Shown here: positions 42,159 through 51,814 of the stretch, piece by piece | Layout: the number at the start of each line of letters is the position of its first letter | Position numbering within the stretch: position 1 is the stretch's first letter | Assembly: GCF_000787835.1 (NCBI RefSeq) | Contig: NZ_BBPP01000005.1 | Span: forward strand, 135,315 to 199,314 | Reading direction: 5' to 3' | Length of the DNA: 64,000 bases | Origin: Streptacidiphilus melanogenes | GTDB taxonomy: Bacteria > Actinomycetota > Actinomycetes > Streptomycetales > Streptomycetaceae | Notes under the pieces: generated by a model | Database searches by the model: none | Seen by the model: only the letters and a program-made list of their open reading frames with translations | What the model was told of the DNA's origin: nothing | Translations under genes and position numbers: made by a program

Positions 42159-42245
42159 CGTCGTGCCGTCGCGCATGGGCTGGGCCCGCCGCGGGTGGCA
42201 GCATGTGCGATGACGCCCCGGCACATGCGAGAGAGGGAAAGCACG

Positions 42246-42752
42246 ATGAAGTTTCTGATGCGCGAGCGGGTCTTCGGTATCGGCGACGACCACTGGATCA
42301 CCACCGAGCACGGCGACAAGGCGTTCCTCGTCGACGGAAAGGCCCTGCGCATCCGGGAGACGTTCGAGCTCAAGGACCACCACACCGGCGAGATCGTCGC
42401 CGTGATCAAGAAGAAGATGATCGCGGTCCGCGACACGATGATGGTCGAGCGGGACGACGAGCGCATCGCCACGGTGAAGAAGAAGCTGATCACCGTCTTC
42501 CGCGACAAGTACCTGGCCGAGCTGGGGGACGCCGTCGGCGGCGGCGAGATCGAGATCCACGGCAACTTCACCGACCACGAGTTCACCATGGAGCAGGACG
42601 GGCGCCGGATCGCCCAGGTCAGCAAGAAGTGGTTCTCGATCCGCGACACCTACGCGATCGACGTGGCCGACGACGAGGACGTGCCGCTGCTGCTCTCGAT
42701 CGCGGTGTGCGTGGACCACATGCACGCGGAGGAGCACCCGCACGAGGTGTGA
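42246..42752 (+). CDS. LURP-one-related (tubby-fold) protein
   Basis: Protein of 168 residues with GAGAGGGAAA just upstream of ATG 42246. The twelve-stranded barrel is evident from repeating strands: MRERVFGIGDDHWITTEHG, AFLVDGKALRIRETFELKDHHTGEIVAVIKKKM and the near copy MMVERDDERIATVKKKL. It matches the bacterial LOR/tubby-C family, believed to bind phospholipid or membranes. Function in actinobacteria is unknown. It ends 30 bp before the clpB heat-shock operator. Confidence 0.88.
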   Translation: MKFLMRERVFGIGDDHWITTEHGDKAFLVDGKALRIRETFELKDHHTGEIVAVIKKKMIAVRDTMMVERDDERIATVKKKLITVFRDKYLAELGDAVGGGEIEIHGNFTDHEFTMEQDGRRIAQVSKKWFSIRDTYAIDVADDEDVPLLLSIAVCVDHMHAEEHPHEV

Positions 42753-42782
42753 GCCGATGCGTACCGACGCCTGCGCGAAAGG

Positions 42783-42801
42783 TTGAGTGGAATAGACTCA
42801 A
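42783..42801. promoter_or_regulatory. HAIR element (HspR operator) of clpB
   Basis: TTGAGT-(N7)-ACTCAA is the core of the HspR-associated inverted repeat CTTGAGT-N7-ACTCAAG; only the outermost bases differ. It lies 78 bp before the clpB start. HspR, with DnaK as corepressor, holds clpB off until heat shock in Streptomyces. Confidence 0.93.
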
Positions 42802-42879
42802 CTTATGTCATGCTTGACGGAGCAGACATAGCGCAGGCACAGGCGAGCCCGGGTGCGACCGGAGGAGGACCGAACACAC

Positions 42880-45477
<2,598 letters not shown>

Positions 45478-45516
45478 GGTCCCTGGGCCTGGGACCGACG
45501 TCCCGACCGACGCCTG

Positions 45517-45550
45517 AACGGGCCCGGCACGCACGCGTGCCGGGCCCGTT
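45517..45550 (+). terminator. clpB terminator
   Basis: Perfect 14-bp stem AACGGGCCCGGCAC / GTGCCGGGCCCGTT with a 6-base loop, 40 bp after the clpB stop. The rest of the 352-bp gap to the next gene shows no gene. Confidence 0.88.
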
Positions 45551-45829
45551 CGCCGTGTTCGCCGTCGTCCCGGGCCCAGTCGTTCCGTGTTCGGCGGCGT
45601 CCCGTTGTCCCGGCCCTTCCGTCCGCGCGGAGTATGGGGCAGCCGGGCCGCTGATGCATGGTCATCTCCCGTTCTCTTGTGGCGGGTGGGGTCCTCCGGA
45701 ATCCTGTTGCCCGGCGGCGTCGCCGGGGGTCGGGGGCCCGTCGGCGCCCGCAGCATGCCGCACCGCCGAGGTCCCAGGGCTCCGACCGGTGCCCGCCGTG
45801 GCGGGCGCGCCGAGGGGGGAGTCCTCTTC

Positions 45830-47578
45830 ATGTCCTCGTCGTATCCCTTGCTGCCGCCCTCCGGCCCTGCCGCGCGGGCGTTATCCGCACCGGGGCCGCT
45901 CCGGAGGCGGACCGGGCCCGTGCCGACGGGCCATCGCAGGACCGTCGCGCTGTCGGCGGTCGTCGGCCTGGCACTGGCCGGAGCGCTCGGCGGCAACGTG
46001 GCGGCCGCGCAGGCCGCGAGCGCGTCCCCGTCCACGCCGGGCGGCGTGACCACCGCCTTCGTGGCCGACGCGGGGAGCAACTCCGTCTCGGTGGTCGACG
46101 TCGCCACGGGCGCGCTCAAGGCCACCGTCGCCGACGTGGGTTACGGCCCGCAGGGCGTGGCCGCGGCGCCGGACGGCGGGCACGTCTACGTGCCGAACAT
46201 CGGCTCCAACAACGTCGCCGTCATCGACACCGAGACCGACACCCTGGCGGCCGACGTCGCCGTCGGCGCGAGCCCCACCGCCGCCGTCGTGAGTCCCGAC
46301 GGCTCGCGGGTCTACGTGGCGAACCAGGGGACCGACACGGTCTCCGTGATCGACACCACGAGCGACGCCGTGGTGGGCACGGTCACCGTCGGCGCCGGTC
46401 CGGACGCCCTCGCGGTCAGCCCGGACGGGAGCCGGGTCTTCGTCGCGGACAGCGGCGGAGGCGGCGCGCTGTCGGTGATCGACACGGCCACGGACGCGGT
46501 GACCGGGACGCTGCCGTTGGGCGGCGTCCCGGTGGCCGTCGCGCCGACCCCGGACGGCTCCCGCCTGTACGTGGCGGAGCAGGGAGCGGCCTCGCTCTCC
46601 GTGGTCGACACCGGGGCCGCCGTCGTCGTCGACACCGTCGCCGTCCCCGCCGCACCGTACGCCCTCGCGCTGTCTCCGGACGGATCCCGGCTCTACCTCG
46701 CGGACGGTCCGGCGAACAGCGTGGCCGTGCTGGACACCGCGTCCGGGACGACCACGACGATCCCCGTGGGCGGCGATCCGCAGGGCATCGCGGTGACCCC
46801 GGACGGCTCTCGGGTGCTGGTCACCGACCTCGGCGCGGCCTCGGTCTCCACCATCGACGCCGGCGACGACCAGGTGGTGGGCGCCACCCCGGTCGGAGCG
46901 GACCCGGCCGGTGTGGCCGTCGCCCTGACCGTGCCCGCGCCCGTGGTGACCGGGGTCAGCCCGGCCTCGGGCCCGCCCGGAGGCGGCACCGCCGTCACCG
47001 TCGCGGGCAGCCACCTCTCCGGTGCGACCGGGATCGACTTCGGTCCGGGCAAGCCCGCCGCCTCCTTCTCCTGCGGTGACCAGAGCTGCACGGCTGTCTC
47101 CCCGCCCGGCGCGGTGGGGACCGTGGACGTCCGGGTCACCACCCCCGGCGGGACCAGCGCCACCAGCCAGGCGGACCAGTTCGCCTACACCGCCGCCGAC
47201 GTGGGTGTCACCCTGGCGGCCACCCCCCGTCCCGCCCTCCTCGGCGGCTCGATCGTCTACACGGTCACGGTCACCGACCACGGTCCCTCCGCGCTGACCT
47301 CGGGCACGGTCAGCGCGCTGCTGCCCACGCCGATGGCGGGCAGCTCCGGCGACTGCGCGGTCAGCGGTCGCGGCGTCAGCTGCTCCGTCGGCCCCCTGGC
47401 CGTGGGTGCGAGCGCGACCCGGCAGTTCACCGTGCCGGTCGGCCTGCTCACTTTGGGGCTCCCCTACACGGTGACGGTCGGCCGCTCGGCCAGCAGCCCG
47501 GTCGACCTGAACCCGGCGAACGACTCGGCGAGCCGCAGCTGCACCGTGATCACCTCGCTGCTGATCAACTGCTCGTAG
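45830..47578 (+). CDS. secreted YVTN beta-propeller protein with IPT/TIG and DUF11 domains
   Basis: Exported protein of 582 residues, with a strong GAGGGGGGAG site eight bases before ATG 45830. A long N-region with basic residues precedes the signal core (TVALSAVVGLALAGALGGNVAAAQAAS). About eight YVTN-type propeller blades follow, each with SPDGSRVYVANQGTDTVSVID-like strands and a VVGTVTVGAGP-like turn. Then come an IPT/TIG domain (VTGVSPASGPPGGGTAVTVAG) and a DUF11 domain (VTLAATPRPALLGGSIVYTVTVTDHGPS). A surface binding or adhesion role is likely. The internal repeats make DNA-level misassembly possible. Confidence 0.88.
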   Translation: MSSSYPLLPPSGPAARALSAPGPLRRRTGPVPTGHRRTVALSAVVGLALAGALGGNVAAAQAASASPSTPGGVTTAFVADAGSNSVSVVDVATGALKATVADVGYGPQGVAAAPDGGHVYVPNIGSNNVAVIDTETDTLAADVAVGASPTAAVVSPDGSRVYVANQGTDTVSVIDTTSDAVVGTVTVGAGPDALAVSPDGSRVFVADSGGGGALSVIDTATDAVTGTLPLGGVPVAVAPTPDGSRLYVAEQGAASLSVVDTGAAVVVDTVAVPAAPYALALSPDGSRLYLADGPANSVAVLDTASGTTTTIPVGGDPQGIAVTPDGSRVLVTDLGAASVSTIDAGDDQVVGATPVGADPAGVAVALTVPAPVVTGVSPASGPPGGGTAVTVAGSHLSGATGIDFGPGKPAASFSCGDQSCTAVSPPGAVGTVDVRVTTPGGTSATSQADQFAYTAADVGVTLAATPRPALLGGSIVYTVTVTDHGPSALTSGTVSALLPTPMAGSSGDCAVSGRGVSCSVGPLAVGASATRQFTVPVGLLTLGLPYTVTVGRSASSPVDLNPANDSASRSCTVITSLLINCS

Positions 47579-47620
47579 TCGGTGCGGCCCCGGGGCGGCC
47601 CGCGGAACGGCTCCCGGCAC

Positions 47621-47656
47621 GGCTTCCGGGGCGGCGCGGCAGCCGTCCCGGAAGCC
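47621..47656 (+). terminator. hairpin after the beta-propeller gene
   Basis: GGCTTCCGGG (47621-47630) pairs perfectly with CCCGGAAGCC (47647-47656) around a 16-base GC-rich loop, 42 bp after the stop. Confidence 0.65.
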
Positions 47657-47804
47657 GGTCGCGTCGCCTCGTCGCCGCCCGGCCCGACCCGTGCGGCGCG
47701 CGGCCCGTGAGTGCACGCCCGAGGGCGGCGACACTGGGCGCGGCACCCCCGGGTGAGGCAGGATGAGAGGTGGCAAGCCGTAATCCCCGAAGGGAACCCC
47801 TGTC

Positions 47805-48368
47805 GTGAGCATCGACCCGTCCGCCATCCCCAACTTCGGCGGGCAGTCCCCGCAGCCTCCGCAGCCGCAGGGGCCGCCGCCGGTGATCGTTCCGGACGCG
47901 GAGCTGGTGAAGCAGCTGCTGGACCAGATGCAGCTGAAGCACGGCGTGGACGCCGAGGGCGACATCGTCGCGCCCTGGGAGGAGTTCCAGGTCTACTTCA
48001 TGTTCCGTGGGGAGCAGAAGGAGCTCTTCGCGGTCCGTGCCTTCTACCAGCACGCGCACGAGCTCGCCGCGAAGACCGCGCTGCTCGAGGCGCTGGACGA
48101 GTGGAACCGCGAGACCCTGTGGCCGAAGGTCTACACGCAGACCACCGACGAGGGTGAGCTGCGCATCGTCGGCGAGACGCAGATGATCGTCGGCATGGGC
48201 GTGAACATCAACTACTTCGCGGCCATGGTCGTGAACTGGGTTCAGGCTGCCGTCACCTTCAACCAGTGGATCAACGAGCGCCTCGGCCTGGTCAAGGACG
48301 TGGACGACAAGCAGGCCGGCGACGAGGCCGACGGCGGCGCCGAGGACGGCGACTCCGCCGAGTCCTAA
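47805..48368 (+). CDS. YbjN domain-containing protein
   Basis: Protein of 187 residues from GTG 47805. A Pro/Gln-rich head precedes a type III secretion chaperone-like fold of the YbjN family (FQVYFMFRGEQKELFAVRAFYQHAHELAAKTALLEALDEWNRETLWPKVYTQ). The tail is acidic (DVDDKQAGDEADGGAEDGDSAES). YbjN proteins influence motility and stress in enterobacteria; actinobacterial roles are unknown. Confidence 0.8.
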   Translation: MSIDPSAIPNFGGQSPQPPQPQGPPPVIVPDAELVKQLLDQMQLKHGVDAEGDIVAPWEEFQVYFMFRGEQKELFAVRAFYQHAHELAAKTALLEALDEWNRETLWPKVYTQTTDEGELRIVGETQMIVGMGVNINYFAAMVVNWVQAAVTFNQWINERLGLVKDVDDKQAGDEADGGAEDGDSAES

Positions 48369-48479
48369 TCTTGACCTTGCCTTTACATGACGCCTGCAAC
48401 CGCTTGCGTAGGGTTCGGACTCTCTGGACTTGTTGAAAACGTCCAGTGATGACGAAGTGACGCGAGCGGAGCAGGTGGC

Positions 48480-49499
48480 GTGGGGCGCGTGGGGCGGATC
48501 AGGAACGGCATTGGCATAGCACTGCTGGCAGGTGCGGTCGCTTTCGGTGCGAGCGGCTGCGGGGGCACGGCCTCAGCGACGGCCGCCAAGGGATCGGACT
48601 CGTCGCCGGTCGCGAACGGCGGCGACCCGTCGGTGGGCGCGAAGGCGAGCCCGTCAGCGAGCCCCTCGCCGACCCACCCGGCGGGCCCCCCGGTCCAGCT
48701 GGACTCGATCTACCCCCTCAGCGGTGAGACCGTGGGCGTGGCGCAGCCCATATCCATCGTCTTCACCCACTCCGTCGCCGCCTCGGCTCGCAAGGCCGTC
48801 GAGCAGGCCCTGAAGGTGACCACCTCCGTGCCGATGACCGGTGCGTGGCACTGGTTCGGGGACCGCCGCGTCGACTGGCGTCCGCAGAACTACTGGGCGT
48901 CCGGGACCAAGGTCTCCGTCGACGCCGACCTGAACAACGTCACCGACGGCAACGGCCGCTGGGGCACGCACGACTACCACCACAGCTTCACCATCGGCGC
49001 CGACATCGAGACCAAGGTCAGCGTTCCCGGCCACTGGATGAAGGTCTACCGCAACGGCTCGCTGATCAAGACGATGCCGATCGACGCGGGCAGCCCGACC
49101 TTCCCGTCCTGGAACGGCACCATGGCCGTGATGGACAAGCAGCCCGAGGTCCGCATGACCTCCTGCAGCGTCGGCATCAGCTGCGACAAGAGCAGCCCCA
49201 ACTACTACGACATCACCCTGCCCTGGGATGTCCACCTGACCCAGTCGGGCACCTACGTGCACTACTCCACCGGCGACCCGTACCCGGGCCACAGCTACGG
49301 CTCGCACGGCTGCGTGCACCTGTCGCTGGCCGACTCGAAGTGGTTCTACAACCTCACGCAGCCCGGCGACCCGGTCACCATCAGCGGCTCCTCGCGGGCC
49401 ACCGTCGACGGTGACAACGGCTACGCCGCCTTCACGCTGAGCTGGTCCTCCTGGCTGTCGGGCAGCGCGGCGGGCGCGCTGCCGACGACGGTCGGCTGA
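48480..49499 (+). CDS. lipoprotein L,D-transpeptidase
   Basis: Cell-wall enzyme of 339 residues. The signal ends in the lipobox FGASGC, followed by a Ser/Pro-rich linker. An Ig-like domain (about 75-170, LDSIYPLSGETVGVAQPISIVF) precedes the YkuD domain, whose catalytic motif is SHGCVHLSLADSKWFY (nucleophile Cys near residue 279). It forms 3-3 peptidoglycan crosslinks. Domain order matches mycobacterial LdtMt2-type enzymes. GTG 48480 is the likely start. Confidence 0.94.
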   Translation: MGRVGRIRNGIGIALLAGAVAFGASGCGGTASATAAKGSDSSPVANGGDPSVGAKASPSASPSPTHPAGPPVQLDSIYPLSGETVGVAQPISIVFTHSVAASARKAVEQALKVTTSVPMTGAWHWFGDRRVDWRPQNYWASGTKVSVDADLNNVTDGNGRWGTHDYHHSFTIGADIETKVSVPGHWMKVYRNGSLIKTMPIDAGSPTFPSWNGTMAVMDKQPEVRMTSCSVGISCDKSSPNYYDITLPWDVHLTQSGTYVHYSTGDPYPGHSYGSHGCVHLSLADSKWFYNLTQPGDPVTISGSSRATVDGDNGYAAFTLSWSSWLSGSAAGALPTTVG

Positions 49500-49544
49500 G
49501 CCACCAACCGGAACCGGGCCTGAGCGCGGATCTCGGGCGGCAGG

Positions 49545-50912
49545 TCACGACGGCCGGTGCGGACTCGCACCGGCCGTTCCGTGTGCCTGGGCGTGCGGCT
49601 GGAGTGCCGCGTACTGGCGGCGCAGCGCGGCGGCGACCGGCGAGTCGGCGCCGTGCCGTGCCTCCGCCGTGCGCAGCGCGCTGCCGAGCAGCCCGAGCGC
49701 CTGGCTGATCCGCCCGGCGGCGAGCAGACGGCGGGCCTCGTCCACCGTCGCGGCGAGCAGGTCGGCCTCGGGACCGGGGAGCGGCGCACCGGCCGCGGGC
49801 CCGGCGATGGGCCCGGATGCGGAACCAGGGGCAGGACGGGGCGGAGGCGGCGGAGCTGCGAACGCCGGTGCCGAGTGCGGCGGCGCGTGTGGTGCCCAGT
49901 GCGGCGTCGACGCCGGTGCCGGCCGCGGTGGGACTGCGGCTGTGGTCGGCGACGCGGTCCGGTCCGGCCAGGGCGCGAAGGGCAGCCGGAAGGGCCGCGT
50001 CGGATCGCACGGGCCCTGCCCGGTGGGCGAGTTCCCCGGTGGTAGCTGGAGCAGCGGCGCCAGCGCCCGGTAGACGGCGTGCGCGTCGGCGGGCCGCTGC
50101 GCCGGATCCTTCTCCAGCAGCCGCAGCACCAGCGACTCCAGCGCCGTCGGCGTCTCCGGCCGCAGCCGACCCAGCGGGGTCGGCGGCTCGTACAGATGCC
50201 GGTGGAGCGTGCCGAGCGCCGACGAGCCCTCGAACGGGACGGTGCCGCTGAGCAGTTCGTGCAGTACGACGCCGAGTGAGTAGAGGTCGCTGGCCGGCCC
50301 GACCGCGTTGCCCATGGCCTGTTCCGGCGACATGTAGGCCGGGCTGCCGACCGGGGAGCCGGTCGCCGTGACGCGGGTCGTGTCCGCGCCCAGCACCGTG
50401 GCGACCCCGAGGTCGAGCACGACCAGCGTGCCGTCATGGCGCAGCATCAGGTTGCGCGGCTTCAGGTCCCGGTGGACGACCCCCGCCTCGTGCACGGCGG
50501 CCAGGACAGAGCACAGCTGCGCCGCCACGGCCACCGCCCACGGCCACGGATACGGGTCGTTCTCGGCGAGGTGGTCGGCCAGGTCGGTGCCACGGACGTA
50601 CTGCATGACCAGGTAGAGCTCGTCCGCGTCCGTTCCGGCGTCGTGCACGGTGACCAGCCCGGGGTGGTCCACGCGCGCGGTGACCCGCGACTCGCGCTCG
50701 AACCGGCGGCGCAGCTCGTCGGTGTGCGTCCCGCCGGGCGTGGCGGCGCGCAGCAGCTTGACCGCGACCTCCCGGCCGAGCAGCCGGTCCTGGGCCGTCC
50801 AGACCTGGCCCATGCCGCCCTGGCCCACGAGCGCGGTCAGCTCGTACCGTCGGCCGAGGGTGCGGGCACCGGTGCCGGGTCGGGGGGTCGGGAAGGGGGC
50901 CGGTGCGGTCAC
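49545..50912 (-). CDS. serine/threonine protein kinase without membrane anchor
   Basis: Hanks-type kinase of 455 residues from GTG 50912. Kinase motifs are in order: glycine loop GQGGMGQVWTA (about 30), VAVKLLR, HRDLKPRNLML (about 150), DLG in place of DFG, SPEQ, and DLYSLGVVLHELLSG. A long Pro/Ala-rich linker follows (about 300-385), then a helical C-terminal region (EARRLLAAGRISQALGLLGSALRTAEARHG) that looks TPR-like. No transmembrane or PASTA segment is visible, so it should be cytoplasmic unless the coupled membrane protein tethers it. It overlaps that upstream gene by four bases. Confidence 0.92.
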   Translation of the reverse strand: MTAPAPFPTPRPGTGARTLGRRYELTALVGQGGMGQVWTAQDRLLGREVAVKLLRAATPGGTHTDELRRRFERESRVTARVDHPGLVTVHDAGTDADELYLVMQYVRGTDLADHLAENDPYPWPWAVAVAAQLCSVLAAVHEAGVVHRDLKPRNLMLRHDGTLVVLDLGVATVLGADTTRVTATGSPVGSPAYMSPEQAMGNAVGPASDLYSLGVVLHELLSGTVPFEGSSALGTLHRHLYEPPTPLGRLRPETPTALESLVLRLLEKDPAQRPADAHAVYRALAPLLQLPPGNSPTGQGPCDPTRPFRLPFAPWPDRTASPTTAAVPPRPAPASTPHWAPHAPPHSAPAFAAPPPPPRPAPGSASGPIAGPAAGAPLPGPEADLLAATVDEARRLLAAGRISQALGLLGSALRTAEARHGADSPVAAALRRQYAALQPHAQAHGTAGASPHRPS

Positions 50913-51586
50913 GGGGCGGGCCGCTCGTGCCGGTGGAGCAGCGCGCTCAGTTCGTCGAGCTCCGCCTGGACCTGGCCGAGCGGGACGAGCGGCCCGAGCT
51001 GCGCCGCGGGCTCTGCCGGGGTCGCCGAGCCAGCCGAACCCGCCAGGGCCGAGGGACCCGAGGGACCCGCCGGATCCGAGGTGGGCCAGTGCGGGGCGGG
51101 GGACGCGTACGCCACCGGCTGCCGGTGCTCGGCCACGAGGTAGTAGACGGTGGAGGTCACGGTCAGCAGCATCAGGATCAGGATCCCGGCGTCGGACTCG
51201 CCGGTGTCGACGTTGTCCGGCGTCGAGATGACCATGTAGGCGCCCAGGGCCCACAGCAGCACCGTCGCCACCAGGACGACCCAGTCGACCGGTCGCCGTC
51301 GGACCAACGCGGCACGCACCAGCGGCACCCAGAGCAGCATGCCGATCGAGACGGTCGGGAGGCAGGTGAGGAAGACCCTGAGCAGGAAGAGGCCGACGCG
51401 GGCCGCGGTGGACCGCTCCGGCGGTACCACGGGGTGCCCGTAGGCGATCCAGCCCCCGGGCGGGGGAGGGTAGGCGTTCGGCTGGGCGGCGGCGTGGGGG
51501 CCGGGCCCCGGGTACCCGTACGCGTAGGGCTGCGGTGTGGCGGGCGGCGTGTACGGCGGCGTCGGGCCGGTGGCGGGGCCGTACAT
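50909..51586 (-). CDS. membrane protein coupled to the kinase
   Basis: Protein of 225 residues from ATG 51586 behind AGGAG. A Pro/Tyr/Gly-rich head (TPPYTPPATPQPYAYGYPGPGPHAAAQPN) precedes three hydrophobic helices (GLFLLRVFLTCLPTVSIGMLLWV, WVVLVATVLLWALGAYMVIS, DAGILILMLLTVTSTVYYLVA). A cytoplasmic tail ends in a coiled coil (GQVQAELDELSALLHRHERPAP). Overlap with the kinase start implies a fixed ratio; it may anchor or regulate the kinase. Confidence 0.8.
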   Translation of the reverse strand: MYGPATGPTPPYTPPATPQPYAYGYPGPGPHAAAQPNAYPPPPGGWIAYGHPVVPPERSTAARVGLFLLRVFLTCLPTVSIGMLLWVPLVRAALVRRRPVDWVVLVATVLLWALGAYMVISTPDNVDTGESDAGILILMLLTVTSTVYYLVAEHRQPVAYASPAPHWPTSDPAGPSGPSALAGSAGSATPAEPAAQLGPLVPLGQVQAELDELSALLHRHERPAP

Positions 51587-51715
51587 GTGCAGCTCCTGTG
51601 ATCGGGCGCGGGTCGTCGGTAGCGTACCGTCGCCCGGGCCCGGCCCGGCAGGCCTCTCCGGTGGCTCTCCTGGCCACGTCACGTGGCCGGTTCCGCCTCG
51701 TCGGGCGCTGCTACT

Positions 51716-51804
51716 CACGCCTGGCCCACGCCTGGCCCAGGCCCACGCCTGGCCCACGCCTGGCCCAGGCCCACGCCTGGCCCACGCCTGGCCCACGCCT
51801 GGCC
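51716..51804. repeat. 11-bp tandem repeat array
   Basis: Seven copies of CACGCCTGGCC are interrupted twice by a 6-bp partial unit CAGGCC, giving the order 11-11-6-11-11-6-11-11-11. The 28-bp super-unit (11-11-6) is itself duplicated. It ends about 10 bp from the DNA methylase stop codon, in the gap before the kinase operon. Variable-number repeat by slippage; function unknown. Confidence 0.92.
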
Positions 51805-51814
51805 CACGCCGCGT

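Noticed and set aside
49545-51677. Single 710-codon kinase frame including the N-terminal region
   Set aside because: The upstream 255 codons overlap the membrane protein gene in another frame and are Arg/Pro-rich; the kinase domain begins cleanly at GTG 50912.
51716-51804. CRISPR array
   Set aside because: Repeat units of 11 bp abut with no unique spacers and no cas genes are near.
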